From NCBI GenBank assembly GCA_001632435.1, contig KV424083.1, positions 1,680-63,160 on the forward strand: a stretch of 61,481 nt of DNA. The letters run 5' to 3'. Each line of letters opens with the position of its first letter. The first letter of the stretch is position 1. Positions 19,561-32,171 of the stretch are shown one piece after another. The DNA comes from Calocera cornea HHB12733. Taxonomy: Eukaryota > Basidiomycota > Dacrymycetes > Dacrymycetales > Dacrymycetaceae. The notes under the pieces are model-generated. The model searched no databases, was not told the DNA's origin, and worked only from the letters and a program-made list of their open reading frames with translations. A program made the position numbers and the translations under genes.

Positions 19561-19899
19561 TCATACGTCGATGTCGACTGTGAAGAGGTTTCCGAGGTCC
19601 CTGAAGGCGCGCACGACGGCTGTGCGGACGCGCTCGTCGTCCGGCCTCGGGTCTGATTTCAAGCGGACGTAGACGGAGTAGGTCATTGGGCGGCCGCCGA
19701 GGCCCGGCTCGAGGTCGTCGATTGCGTAGTGGAGGAAGGAGGCTGAGCCGGAGCCCTTGAGGCCCGCGTAGTAGAAGCGGAAGCGGCCCGAGGGGTCGGC
19801 GTAGAGGACCTTTCCGCGGGCGGAGGGGGCGGAGGAGGAGGAGAAGGGTATTGTGGGCTGGTCGAGCTGGCGGAGGAACTCTTGGGATGGGGGCATCAT
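19561..19899 (-). CDS. Hypothetical protein, 112 aa
   Basis: Single-exon frame from ATG 19899 to TGA 19561. The sequence immediately upstream (CCCCAG next to the ATG) could be a 3' splice site, so a 5' UTR intron or further upstream exon is possible. The product reads MMPPSQEFLRQLDQPTIPF, a Ser/Ala linker, then a compact mixed alpha/beta stretch (GRFRFYYAGLKG, SFLHYAIDDLEPG, MTYSVYVRLKSDPRPDDERV, VRAFRDLGNLFTVDIDV). It looks like a real globular domain, unlike the low-complexity surroundings, but I cannot name the family. Confidence 0.55.
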   Translation of the reverse strand: MMPPSQEFLRQLDQPTIPFSSSSAPSARGKVLYADPSGRFRFYYAGLKGSGSASFLHYAIDDLEPGLGGRPMTYSVYVRLKSDPRPDDERVRTAVVRAFRDLGNLFTVDIDV

Positions 19900-20214
19900 G
19901 TCTGGGGAGGGGTTAGTGGGTGGTGGGGAGGAGGGGAGGGGGCGTACTAGATTGGGACGGGGAGCGGGGGTGTGGTGTGTGTGTGGTGTGGCGTATGAGA
20001 GGGGATTAAGTGTGGTGGAGGCGGGGGGCAATCGATTAGTGCGCTTGTTAGGGCGGGGAATGGCTGGCAAGGGGGGCAGGCTGAGGGGAGGGAGGGAGGG
20101 AGGGAGGGAGTAGCGTGGAGAGGCTTGCTTGCTCTGAGCTTGTTTATAATGATTCACCGGGGGCGGGGGCACTGCTCCCTGGGCGCGAGGGAGAGAAGAG
20201 GGTGAGCCTGAACC

Positions 20215-20275
20215 GGCGCGCTGGGGGGCGGGTGCTGGTGCCGGTGTTAGTGCTGGTGCTGGTGCTGGTGCTGGG
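20215..20275. repeat. GTGCTG hexamer repeat
   Basis: Imperfect tandem GTGCTG/GTGCCG units. Confidence 0.7.
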
Positions 20276-21394
20276 CGGATGGCCGATTGGGTTCTGCTGA
20301 TGGGATGGGCGGTGGATCGCGCGGGGAGGGCCGAGCAGGGGCGAGCGGGTGCAGCGCACGAAGGAGGAAGGAAGGAAGGAAGGAACCAAGCGCCGCTCGC
20401 TCGAACCAACCCGCCCCCAATATAGCCCGCGCTCGCAATCGCACGAGCACGGGCACGGGCCCCAGAAGCCAAAGCCAAACCCAAAGCCACGGGCACGAGC
20501 ACGGTGGGGGGGTGCGGTGGCCAGGCGAGCGCGCGCGCACGGGTGGACGCCCAAAACTCTGAAAAACCACCCCGCCCCCGGCCCTGCCCTCACCCACGTC
20601 ACCTACATCCAGGCTACTAGCGTTGCTTTTTTCTCCCCCCGCGCCCACGGCCCTGGCGCAACGGGACGGACGACCGACGAAAGTCCCCCCCCTTCCTCCC
20701 CCCCAACCCAACACCCCCTCCACTGCCCAAATCTCCCCAATCCAATCTCACAATCGGATTTTATTTTTCCTACCCCTACCCACGCGTCGCCTGACTACCC
20801 GCCGCGCGTCGTACCGTACACACACAGGTCCTTGGAGTGCGCAGGCAGGCTGGATGGACTGCACCCGCGGCCGGCGGTCAGGCTCCCGGAGCAGTCTGGA
20901 CTCGACTCGACTCGACTCGCGGACCAGTCCAGTCCTCCCAGGCTGGGCCGAGCGCGCCCCCGGCCTGGGCAGGTCCCTGCCTAGTGCCACACGCTGACGA
21001 GAGCCGAAAACGAGCGAGACGAGTCAGCCCCATCCGTCATGCGAGCCTGCCAGCCGCCCACAGCAGCCACTGGTGCTGCACCACGGTACGGCACTGGGTC
21101 GTACTGCACGGAGCGCACGCACATCGTACCCTGGTCTCGCGCGATTGGTCTGGGATGCCGCGCCGGGTCTGCAGTACGTGCATGCTAGGTACTAGTAGGC
21201 GGTGCCTGGTAACCGCTAGCCCAGCAACGCAGACGACGGTGCGCACCGTCGCCCGTCGCCCGTCGCTCGTCATCTCAGACATCCCCCGCGCGCGCGCGCG
21301 TCTGGGGTTGCGCAGGACACAACCCGATTCTGAATAAGTAAAACAATGGTTGGATGTCTGGAATTTTCGCGCCCGATCCGATCCGGCTCCGGCT

Positions 21395-21442
21395 CCGGCA
21401 GGCTGAGGCTGGGGCTGAGGCTGGGGCTGGGGCTGGGGCGGG
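21395..21442. repeat. GGCTGG/GGCTGA hexamer repeat
   Basis: About seven tandem units of GGGGCT and GAGGCT. Confidence 0.7.
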
Positions 21443-21659
21443 TCAAAGGAATGACCCGCGTTCACGGTCTGGTGCCGCGCCCGGCCTGGGCTCGGCTGCC
21501 ACCCACCCACCAACGGAGGATGGTCGGTCATTCGGTTCGGGCGTGGGCTGGCTGGTCTCGCCTGGTGATCGCCGCTCGCCGCCATGGTTCACGCACTTGA
21601 CATCGCCAGGCCCAGGTCGGGGCGGCTGCACGTCGCGCCCCCGCAGGTCACGCAAGCCC

Positions 21660-21780
21660 ACAACCAACCAACCAACCAACCAACCAACCAACCAACCAAC
21701 CAACCAACCAACCAACCAACCAACCAACCAACCAACCAACCAACCAAACACACACACACACACACACAGAGAGAGAGAGG
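21660..21780. repeat. Compound microsatellite (CCAA)n-(CA)n-(GA)n
   Basis: About 22 perfect copies of the tetramer CCAA (21660-21747) run directly into about ten CA and then six GA dinucleotides. The tetramer block has no interruptions, implying recent slippage. Confidence 0.95.
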
Positions 21781-24648
21781 AAAGCAGGCTGGTCCGGCCC
21801 TCGCCTGCGCCGTTTCCCGCCGCCCGCGACGGGTGAGACAGACCCTTTTCCCCTTTCCCCTCGAGCCTCTGGACCTTTCTTCCCGTGCGTGCGCTCACAA
21901 CCGCTTTTCCGCCAACGCGGGATAGGGCCAAGCTGGGGGGGGACTGTACGACGCACGACGCACCGCGCACCCTTGCCACACGGGTTTCTAGGTTCGAGTC
22001 GACTGGCCCGCCTGCACTACTACTACTACTGTATGGATGCAGTGATATTCCCATTGCTCGGCGAATACAGCGTAGGCACTGTACACCAGGAAACCTCGCC
22101 GGCTCCCGTCCACGTCCGCGCCCGACGCGGCCGGAGATTCGGTGCCAGACCTCACCGTGCGCAGCGATGGGATCTTGTTCCGCTTTCCCGGCGCGGGGCT
22201 GTCTACATACTCACAGTACTCTCTATCTCCCGTTCGCTCCGCCTGCCCAACTGCCGCCGGCCTACAGAATGCCGATCCCGGCGCCGCTGCCGTACACCGT
22301 CTGCTGCGGACCAGCACACCAGCGGGACAAGGAAGAACGGGGGCACTGTCTCGTCTCGTTTCCCCGCACCTTGCATACGGGGGTGCCTCCCCGGAGTCCC
22401 GGAGCGGGTCGCCGCACCACACCAGCTTCAGCACCAGGCAGAGACGCGCACGCACCATGTGCTCCCCTCGCGGGTGAGACGAGCCCTGTCTCCCAGAGCC
22501 GAGAGTCTGAGTAGTTCCTCTCCCTTCTCTCCCCGGCCGCGTCGCTCCGCTCTCCTCGGCCCTCCCGTCGGGACGTGCACCGCTCCCCGCAGCAGTGGCT
22601 CCTACAAGAGAACGGCCCGGGAAGAACGGCCAGGCTGTCTGTCTCGTTATCATTCCCCGATCCGGCGCTGTATAGTATGGCAAGGGCTATGTGGAGTGCG
22701 ATCGGCTCGTTGAGCACAGGCGCGCTTGTCCTTGTCCTTATTCCTCAGGCTGGGCAGCGCTGCGGTCGTCTTTAGTTCTAGTACAGTAGTCAAATGCACT
22801 CGCAAGGTTCACCCGCCGCGCAAGCTCGGGCCTACAAAGTTTGTCGACGCGTGGTGTGCGCCCGAAAATCAATACAATACGCGTCATTCTGCGCGCGAGT
22901 GCCCGGCATGGACTGGGTGTCGTGGATGAACAAGGTACAGACGCACAGTGTCTAATACCTTATTCCCTCCCGAGGCAACCTTGACGACCATCGCCATCGG
23001 CTCGCCCCTCGTGCGAATGGGATCTCGTGTATCGTGGTGTCTGTATCGTCCGTCTGTATCGTGGCAATATAATACAGCACTAATAACCTACCGCATGGAA
23101 CGCCCGGAGTGACATAACCCGCAAAGCGTACATGCCGATCCTCGTGCCCGGCCGTCATGTCACGCCGCGCCGCGCATCTGGCTTCCATCGATAAGGCCCC
23201 CCAGGCCCGATCGCAACCCTTTCGTTCTCTCCCGCAGCGTCCGCCCGGTTCCCATGGCGCCCGCTTCCCCGTTCCGCTCCTCCACCAGCGCGCAGGAGTA
23301 TTCACTCGCACCCCCGTCGCCGTCCCCGTCCCGGCTGGGCGGCCGGGAGAGCCGAGCGCGTGGCGACGCGCTGCGGCACCGTGATGGGAGTCTATTTGCT
23401 TAGTTTGTGTGCCCTGCCAAAAGATCCGGTGTGGGGGCCCCGACCACCCATCCACCACCCATCCACCGCGTAATTACACTCGCGATTTACATTACATCCG
23501 GCCGAAGAGGGAAACTCTGAACCCTTGCTCTTGCGTGTGCTTACCACACGGCTTGCCACAGGCGGCCTTGCTGCTTCCGGAAGCCGCCACACGGGTGTAC
23601 TAAGCTCGCGTGGGAGGACGGCAACCCGGTTGGGACGGGCGGAGTAGAACCGCAATCGAAGGCGTCCGAAAGAGAGCTGCCCTGGATGAGACCACAAAGC
23701 TGCCGAGCGCGCTGGATAACCGCTATCGCGACTATAACTATCGGCCCGTCGATAATTTTAGAGTCTATGTGGCCAACGTCGGGGACCTGCACAGAGCCGC
23801 GGACCGCGGCTCGCCGGGCTAGAACGGAGCGGGTCCGCGCATTCGTGGTCCCCACTGGAATGCGAGGACTGTGTGTGCTCGGATAACGCGACTCAGCTCG
23901 CGCCATGTCTCGGTGTTCTCAGAATCACGACCAACTGTCACGTAACACTGTGAGCCGCACGACGGCCCAGAACACCGATCAACCTGCCAAAGTCGTCTGA
24001 CAAATAAACAGAAGCGGGTCGTCGCACCACGGCGGCGAGGACCCGCGGCGGTGGTGGCGCCGAAAAGTTGCAATGCCTGTAAGTTAAGGGTCTGTCGGTC
24101 ATGAGACAAGACGCTAAGATCCACCAAGTTTGAATCGGACTCGCTAGTTTATCCGACGAACCGTGGCGACGCTACGAGAATTTTCGCCCGATCGCAGAAC
24201 CTGGTCCACTCATACCTCACTTGATGCATAGGGCGGCGAGATCCGCCCGACGGCCAGACCCCGACGCGCTCAAGCAGTCTAATCTGCACTTTCCAAAGGG
24301 GTTGAGACGTCGGATAACAATGACAAACGTGCAAAACGGTTGATTCCTTATATGGTATACGCGAACCGAGAAGATGTCGGTTGGCGCGCATTCGAGAAGC
24401 CGCTATTGCATCCGCTTATGTACAGCATTCAGGTGGGGAACGCGAAGTTCCGAAATCCATGTTTGCTTTCAGACCACGAATAACAAGGCATGGGTAAACT
24501 AGTGATACATGCACAAAGAACCAAGGGTTGAGATAATCAACTCGCTATTATCAGACAAAAAGGAGCGAGCGATTCCCTCCTTCGCATTTCTTCGCTCGTC
24601 AGGATATCGGGCGCCGAAACTGACGAGGGCCGATCGACCGAACCGCTT

Positions 24649-26271
24649 CTATTCAGCAGCTTCACAGAAAGGGAATGTGACGCGGACACCGTGTATTTCC
24701 TGCTCGTTGATGTTCCCGCACTGCACGGGAAGACCCAACAGCTCCCGAACCTCTTTCAGGCATGCATCCTTATAGCAAAGCGCTGTGAGCGCCGGGAAGA
24801 GCTTACGCAGACGTTCTGCCGTGGAATGAGGGTGACTGCAAATAGATACGGCCGCATCTAAGGTGCGCACAGACGTGGAGGGCACCTGAGGCTTCTCGCC
24901 GGGTTGACTGCAAAAGGCATCGAAGTTGACGGGAATACAAATATGGCGCAGCTTTGGACAGTTCTGTGATAGAATTTGGAGTGTGTGCCATGTCGCGGGA
25001 GGGACCCAGGCGATCGGGGTGTTCTCGGGCTCACTTCGTATCGACAAAGCAGACAGGTTGGGCCAGGCCAGCGAGAGCGCGTGATACGTTCCGTCGAGGA
25101 AGTTTAGCCGAGTCCCGGTTGCCAGAAACAGATATTCCAGGCGGGAACAACGGAGCAGAGGTTGGATGCCGCCGAAAACATCATCTTCCGGATTTGTGAT
25201 ATCGAAACGAAAGGATATCTTCATCAGGCTCCCCGCCCACTTATCTGCGACCAGTGTCGATACCGCTTCGACCAGTCCGGGTTCCCGACCCTGGAACTGA
25301 AGCTGCAGTTCAACAAGAGAAGGGGAGGTGATCGCACCGAGCACCGAGAACACGGCAGATCCCGTGAGTGGGATGATCGAGTTGATGCCGAACGACCTCA
25401 ATTTAGAGAAAGGTGCTTGTGATTGTCCGTATGGTGTCGTATGTTCGTGCCCAAATTCGTAACCGTCAATGACAAACAGTTCCAAGTCTCGGCACTGCGC
25501 AACAGCCGCGAGAAGCTCGGTGGATCCTCGACATTGGAACATTCGTAGAAATTTCAGGCCCACGACCACTCTGGTGAGAACGGAATCCAGCACCTCTCGA
25601 GAGAAGCCCATGGCGGACACGTCCATGTCAAGGCCAATGAGGCTGGAGCAGTGAGCGACACTTTCGACCAAAGACGCGATTTTGCTGGGTTTGGCAGTCT
25701 GCCATATATGAACCTTCACTTTGAGGTACTTCAGACCGGGCGAAAAGAGTCGGATGGCGGGTTCCAGGCTTAAGTGAGACGACAATTGGGCGTCGACGGA
25801 CTCCAGTCGAGGTAGCATAGCAGAATTCGTGTACTCAGCGATGGAGCACATAGCATCCACCAATGTCTCCAGGGTGACATCATGCCCACCATGGCTCGCA
25901 TGTTCGCGTACTGAGTCGGTAACCGATAAGTGTCGCACGTGCGCGGTGCAATTCAGCAACGGAATGAAAGGTGACAGGAGAGGTGTTGCGGCTGGGACGA
26001 CGATACTAGACTTATGCTAAACATGTCGATAACTATTGATGAGCAACACGGATTTCCCCTTCAACACTACACGCACCGGCTTTGAGTCATAGACACGCAA
26101 TTCCGTCGGAAGCAACGAATTAAGCGCTTCTCCATTCACAGCAGTCCATATCAACGGCACTGACAGGGACCATAGGTTCCGACATGTTTGGCCGAAGCGA
26201 AGTTTGTCCGATGTCGAAAGGTGAGCGAGAATCTTCAACACCAGCTCCGGGATATGTAGAACAAGGTGCAT
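24649..26271 (-). CDS. F-box protein with LRR-like region, 520 aa
   Basis: Putative SCF substrate receptor of the expanded basidiomycete F-box families. Two exons are proposed: 26271-26077 and 26016-24649. The 60-nt intron uses donor GTGCGT and acceptor GTTTAG; a shorter intron with donor GTGTTG is possible. The F-box is at residues 1-45 (LHIPELVLKILAHLSTSDKL ... CRNLWSLSVPLIWTAV). The rest carries irregular leucine-rich stretches (VRHLSVTD, LEYLFLATGTRLNF, WPNLSALSIRS, CPKLRHICIPVNFD) and ends PFCEAAE. No other domain is visible. Confidence 0.85.
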
Positions 26272-27262
26272 GATGGTTATGAGGCGAATGCGGGGCAGTT
26301 TCGTGCTGGGTTAACTATGGAGAGGCTGACATATCGCCATGGTCGACCGCAACACGACTCATATATCGCGCCTTTGCGCCTTAGTCAGCACATTCGGACG
26401 AACTGAGCAATGGTACTGGCTACCCCTTCCACCTTGGCAGCATCCTGAGCGAGGGGAAAAAAGGGGGGGGATTAGACCATGTAGCACCGTGCGAATCGTT
26501 GCCGTATTCGGGAAAATAGCCATGCCGTCCCACGATTGAGGCGACTTGTCCGACCTCCAAACGGACGCGCTACATTGGCTGTGACGTATGAAGAGCGGCT
26601 GCCACAGATTGTCGGCAACGGATGGATAGATCTTGACAATAGTTGAGCCAGAGGGAATGGTACCAGTGGAACCGACTTACCGCCTGTATACGTAAGGACA
26701 CGTCGTGGTGACAGATCGCTAGAATACCGTCATGTCGGCCAAGCGTTACAGGCCGCGGAGAACCGGGTCCGAATTGAATACGTGGACACCTGAAACGCGT
26801 TTGGCAATTATTGCTCAGAATTGGTCCACGAAAGCTCAAAGCTGAAAGGATTTTTGGTGTTGCCGTCCATGCATACTGGGCAGCTCAAACGCTGGGGAAG
26901 AGGCAAGTTCCGTAGAGGTCGGTTTGGTCGTGGGCCTCCGGGATATCTTGCATTTCGTCGACATTTCCAGTCTGGAGAGCTTTTAAGGTCAAGCTCCAAC
27001 GCAGGAGTCAAGGATGCGCTCATGTGCTCCACCGATTCGCGTATGTACAGTCAAGCGTGGAGCAAATTGGTTCTGATGCTGTCGTGTTGCTCATGCAGAA
27101 GATGGTGGTCATGGCGGAAGCGAGAACGCGTTCTCGGATCAATGAGGGTCCGACGTGCGATTACGACATGACGCCTGCGTCCTCCACCAACCAATGTGAC
27201 TATAATGCCCAGAGCACCGAGGCGTCGCCCTCGACATCTCAACCCTGTACACTACTGTCAAC
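26272..27262. other. Divergent intergenic region (F-box gene / aldo-keto reductase)
   Basis: About 990 bp between the starts of two divergently transcribed genes. Only short frames without splice or domain support are visible. Confidence 0.4.
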
Positions 27263-28647
27263 ATGGCAAACGTTCCTAAGGTCAAGCTGAACAGCGGAGC
27301 TGTCATGCCTGCAATCGGGCTGGGCACGTTCTCGGGGAACGAGCCCCACGAGTGGCCACAGTGCAAGCCGTGGATTCACACCGCGTTGCAGGTGCGCAGA
27401 GTCTTGAACCAGCCAAATGCAGTGTACTGACGCGCAAATACAGGCTGGATATCGCGTACGTACGCCGTGTCTCGGGTTCTATCTCACGATTAACCAAGCT
27501 GCAGCATCTCGATACCGCATATGGTACATCCTTGCGCTAATCAGAGCCTGGCTGGCGTGTCTCATGTGCATCATATCAGGATACAACACAGAGAAGTATG
27601 TTGGCGAAGTTGTGAGGGAGAGCGGTATCCCTCGCGAGGAGATATGGGTCACGACCAAGCTGCCGTCAGTGGTTATATGCCCCCCCCCCCTGGATGCCGT
27701 GCCTGACTCCGAAATAGACCGCATCATATGTCGCGCGTTGCTGCATCGCTGGAAGAGAGCTTGGAACAATCTGGCTTCGATTACTTTGATCTCGTATGTT
27801 GCTGTTCTCTGCACGACATGATCCTGTTTTGATTTGAGATGCAGTATCTGATGCATTGGCCCATCACGCGACGATATGATCGTAAGCTAAAGCTGTGCCA
27901 GCACCCAGGAAACCAGTCGACTGACTGGGTGCAATAGCCAATCTCGGATCTCCCTTTTCGCCCCAGAAGGAGTGGCATGTTGAGGAACATCCAACGTTCT
28001 CCGAGGCCTGGGCCGAAATGGAGAAGTTGCTCGAGACGGGGAAAGTGAAGAATATCGGCGTGTCCAACTTCTCCATCAAAAAGTCGGTCCGCCGCTGTTT
28101 GATGGAATGTCAGGGACTGATTGATGCTAGCTTGGAGATCTTGTTGAAGACTGCCAAGATCGTACCGGCTGTGAATCAGGTGGAGCTGCATCCTGTACTT
28201 GCCCAGAACGAGCTGCTGGCATACTGCAAGGGGAAGGGTATCATGCTGACCGCATATTCGCCTACGGGTATGTCCTGATGTTCACCATGATCGATGCTGG
28301 AGTGACTCGATGGGCAGGGTTTTCCGAGGTCCGCGACAACCCCGAGGTCAAGAAGATTGCAAAGAAGCACGGTGTCAGCTCGGCTCCAGTCGCCCTTGCC
28401 TGGCATATCCAGCGCGGAACAAGCGCAGTTCCCAAAAGTGCGAATGTGGAACGCCAAAAGGAGAACCTGAACGTGCGTGATGTGGTGCAATGATGGCAGC
28501 TCCATCTGATAAGGTACATAGCTTCCGAAGCTCGACGACGAGGACATGAAGATTCTCAACAGCCTCGACCAGGGCAAGCGTTTATGCGACCAGCCGGGTG
28601 AGGATGGTACGCTCTTTGGCTGGACTCCGGAGCAGCTTGGTTGGTGA
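27263..28647 (+). CDS. Aldo-keto reductase, 306 aa, ten exons
   Basis: NADPH-dependent carbonyl reductase of the AKR family. Exons: 27263-27391, 27444-27455, 27505-27523, 27580-27664, 27718-27793, 27845-27881, 27938-28082, 28131-28267, 28318-28472 and 28522-28647. The catalytic tetrad is visible: Asp and Tyr in LDTAYGYNTE, Lys in TTKLP, His in LMHWPI. The cofactor-binding C-terminal motif reads SAVPKSANVERQKENL. The start MANVPKVKLNSGAVMPAIGLGTFSG is typical. Exons 2 and 3 are only 12 and 19 nt. Intron 4 carries a long poly-C run. The NIGVSNFS motif confirms the family; the substrate is not deducible. Confidence 0.92.
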
Positions 28648-29634
28648 GGACAGCAAGGAGGGAGGCTGTAAGCCTTGTCGTGTTAGGGTGACTGCCAAAT
28701 AGATAAATGAACAATGCAGACAATGAATGAAGGAGGGAACGTGTTTCGGCGGCTCGGTCGGCTACAGATTTGTATTACCCCACGTCATTGGCGTTCTGTC
28801 ACAGCATGCGCACGCAGGGCTTGGAGTCAACCCCAACAGAACTGGGTCAGGGTACAGTGACGTTCACCAATAATGGCACTCGCGCCACTTATGCGGCCCA
28901 AAATTGCGTGGCGCGCATTCACTGTAGAAGGGCAGCAACTCCTTATCTTGACTTTTCCTTATAACAGAATATGGTCTCCTCGTGCATATCTAAGTGTGCT
29001 TCTAAGTGGATTTGAGGGAAGTCGACGGTTACAAGGAGCTATAGGCCTGATGAGTCAAAACACACCCATTCAGAGGGACCCTGAAAGGTGCCATTATTGG
29101 TGAGCGTCACTGTAACAGCAGAAGATCCGCCCCGGGGAAGGGTTCACAAGACCGTTGCATAATATTGACCTGAGCTGCTCAACCCTATCAACATTATAAA
29201 GATGTGATACGTTTGTGCGAGACGCTACGATCTGTTAGTCCGATGCGATGGAAAGAACGGCAGGAACATGCTCGATCGGGCGCCGCTGGGATTGGCCGAG
29301 GGGGCGCCACCATCACGTGGGAGGGAGGGAAAGTGCGGGACGGCGGACGGGCGGGCTACGTCATGGGTTCCGCCCGCCCAACTTCTTCTCCGCGCGCACC
29401 AGGCGGCACGGCGGTCACACCGCGCACGTCGAGAGCGGGGTCAGACAACCCCTTGCTCCTCACGCCCTACCCAGCCATTATTACACAGCGCCGCTCGGGC
29501 TCGCTACAATCATCCCTTGTTCCTGTCCACCGCTCATTGTCCCCGCCTTCCCCTCCCCCTCTCCATATTTCCCTCCTTGCTCACTTATCAGCAACGAGGG
29601 CACCCGTTAATCACCTTCCTTCAACACCGACAAA
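28648..29634. other. Intergenic: 3' flank of AKR and promoter of glycogen synthase
   Basis: The last 200 bp before 29635 are pyrimidine-rich on the plus strand, common for strongly expressed fungal promoters. No gene is seen between. Confidence 0.4.
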
Positions 29635-32171
29635 ATGGCTGCACCCCAGCTCCGTGACGTCGCCAACCACCTCCTGTTCGAGTGCGCCTGGGAGGTCGCA
29701 AACAAGGGTATGCCAAGATTCCGAGCATACACACACATTCTAATCTACTCTCGCTCTAGTCGGCGGTATCTACACTGTCATCAAGACCAAGGTCCCCGTC
29801 ACCGTGTCCGAGTATGGCGACCGTTACACCCTGATCGGCCCACTCTCCTACAAAACCGCCCCGATGGAGGTTGAGGCAGAAGATCCCACAGACCCGCACG
29901 TCGTGTCGACGCTTGCTGCCATGCGCGACCGAGGTGTCAAAGTGTTGCACGGCCGATGGCTCGTCGAGGGTTCGCCCAAGGTCATCCTCTTCGACACCGG
30001 CAGCAAGTACGACATGCTCGACGAGTGGAAGGGCGATTTGTGGAACCTCGCTGGCATCCCCACCCCTCCCAATGACCACGAGACAAACGAGACGATCGTC
30101 TTTGGGTACCTGGTTGCATGGTTCCTGGGCGAGGTGCGCACACGTTTGTTTTTCCAGCGCATACACAGAGGTTCTGATCCCGCAATGTTGACAGTACGTC
30201 TCCCGCCAACTCGAGAAGGCTGTTGTCGCACACTTCCACGAGTGGCAAGCCGGTCTGGCAATCTCCCTGTGCCGGAAGCGCCATATCGATGTGACGACCG
30301 TTTTCACAACCCACGCCACCCTTCTCGGGCGATATCTATGTGCCGGAAGCGTCGATTTCTACAACAACCTGCAGTACTTCGATGTGGATCATGAGGCTGG
30401 AAAGCGTGGTATCTACCACAGGTGTGTGTGTTGTTCGATTCGCACGAAACTTGAACTGATGTGAATGCAAGGTACTGCATCGAGCGCTCCTCAGCCCATT
30501 GTGCCGATGTATTCACAACCGTGTCCCATATCACGGCATATGAATCTGAGCACTTGCTCAAGCGGAAGCCTGGTACGCCCCAAGGCATCTGCAAGACGAG
30601 AGCTATGCTGACCGGGGTTGATAGACGGCGTCTTGCCCAACGGCTTGAACGTAGTCAAGTTCTCGGCGCTGCACGAATTCCAGAATCTGCACGCCAAAGC
30701 GAAGGCGAAGATCAACGACTTCATCCGAGGCCATTTCTACGGTCATTACGACTTTGATTTGGACAACACCCTCTACGTATGCACTTTCATATCGGTTTTT
30801 TGGGGGCAGTTTCTAAGGATAATGTGCAGCTCTTCACTGCTGGTCGGTACGAGTACCGGAACAAGGGTGTCGACCTCTTCATCGAGGCGTTGGCCCGTCT
30901 GAACTACCGCCTGCAAAAGGCAGGCACGAAGACGACGGTCGTTGCATTCATCATCATGCCCGCCGCGACACATTCCTACACGATCGAGGCCCTGAAGGGT
31001 CAGGCGGTCACAAAGCAATTGCGCGACACCGTCACCGAGATCCAGAATCGCATCGGCAATCGTATCTTCGAGCATGCAGCTCGCTATACGGGCGAGCACG
31101 GTACCGAAGTGCCCAAGGCGGAGGACCTTCTCTCGGACGAGGACAAGATCCTGCTAAAGCGCCGTGTCTTCGCGCTGAAACGGAACAGCCTGCCTCCTGT
31201 CACGACACACAATATGGAGGACGACAGCAACGACCCAATCCTGAATCAAATTCGTCGCGTGCACTTGTTCAACAATCCCCACGATCGCGTCAAAGTCATC
31301 TTCCACCCCGAGTTCTTGAACTCGAACAACCCCATTCTTGGCATGGACTACGAAGAGTTCGTCCGTGGTTGCCATATGGGTGTCTTCCCGAGTTACTACG
31401 AGCCATGGGGCTACACCCCGGCCGAGTGCACTGTCATGGGCATTCCGTCGATCACGACCAACTTATCAGGGTTCGGCTCGTTCATGGAGGATATGCTGGA
31501 GAAGCCAGACGACGAAGGATGTTATATCGTCGACCGTCGCATGCGCTCCTTGGAGGACTCCGTGACCCAGCTCACCGACCAGATCTACAGCTTCGCCATG
31601 AAGAGCCGCAGGCAGCGTATCAATCAGCGCAACCGCGTTGAACGCCTTTCTCCTCTCCTTGACTGGAAAAATCTGGGGATCGAGTACTCAAAGGCACGCC
31701 AGCTTGCACTCCGTCGGGCGTACCCCGACTCGTTCGACGAGGACGACTACTTCGACTTCGACTCTCACGTCAACAAGATGCCGTTCTCTGTGCCGGGTAG
31801 CCCGAGATACAAAGCTGGGAACATGACTCCGGGCGATATCGGTACGCTCACGGAGGAGATGGAGCGCCTGGGCACGAGCGACTACCGTGGTGCTCCCCAG
31901 TGGCCGCACCTTTCCAAAGCAGAGGATGACGAGGACAGCTATCCATTGTGCGTACCTACTCAACCCAATTAGAATACCGATACTAACCGTATTTTGCAGC
32001 CCGCTTGTCCTCAAGGTGCGCAGCCGTGCATCCTCCATCATGTCCGGCTCCAGCACACCGGGTGGTGGCTTCAACAAGACTCTGAGTGAGGGCGACCTCC
32101 AGCGCGCGGACGAGGCCCTCAGCCACCACCAGCCCAACGGCAACGGCCATGCAATGCCCAACGGCCACTAA
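29635..32171 (+). CDS. Glycogen synthase (GT3), 738 aa
   Basis: Transfers glucose from UDP-glucose to the non-reducing ends of glycogen. Exons: 29635-29707, 29760-30133, 30195-30421, 30472-30572, 30625-30776, 30830-31947 and 32000-32171. Family motifs: N-terminal [11 protein letters not shown] (UDP-glucose site), [52 protein letters not shown] and [20 protein letters not shown], which holds the E-x7-E catalytic pair. The Arg cluster [13 protein letters not shown] corresponds to the glucose-6-phosphate-sensing helix of yeast Gsy2. The Ser-rich tail ([17 protein letters not shown]) matches the region where fungal and animal enzymes are inhibited by phosphorylation. Length agrees with yeast Gsy1/2 (about 705 aa). 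Confidence 0.97.

Larger units (their letters stand above)
19900..24648. other. Gene-poor, GC-rich, microsatellite-rich region
   Basis: About 4.7 kb with no gene I can support. It holds GTGCTG (20215-20275), GGAA (20365-20390), GACTC (20890-20915), GGCTGG (21395-21440) and CCAA/CA/GA (21660-21780) repeats. From 22000 to 24600 composition is more ordinary, but frames are short, on both strands, and lack splice structure or domains. Part of it may be the untranslated or regulatory region of the small gene at 19561-19899. Confidence 0.45.

Noticed and set aside
21660..21780. Open frames of repeated Asn-Gln-Pro-Thr across the CCAA repeat
   Set aside because: A tetramer repeat without a period-12 stop opens all frames; not evidence for coding.
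21989..22001. tRNA B-box-like GGTTCGAGTC
   Set aside because: No A box at the proper distance and no cloverleaf can be drawn around it.
26570..26839. 89-aa minus-strand open frame between the F-box and aldo-keto reductase genes
   Set aside because: No plausible start context, splice partner or domain.
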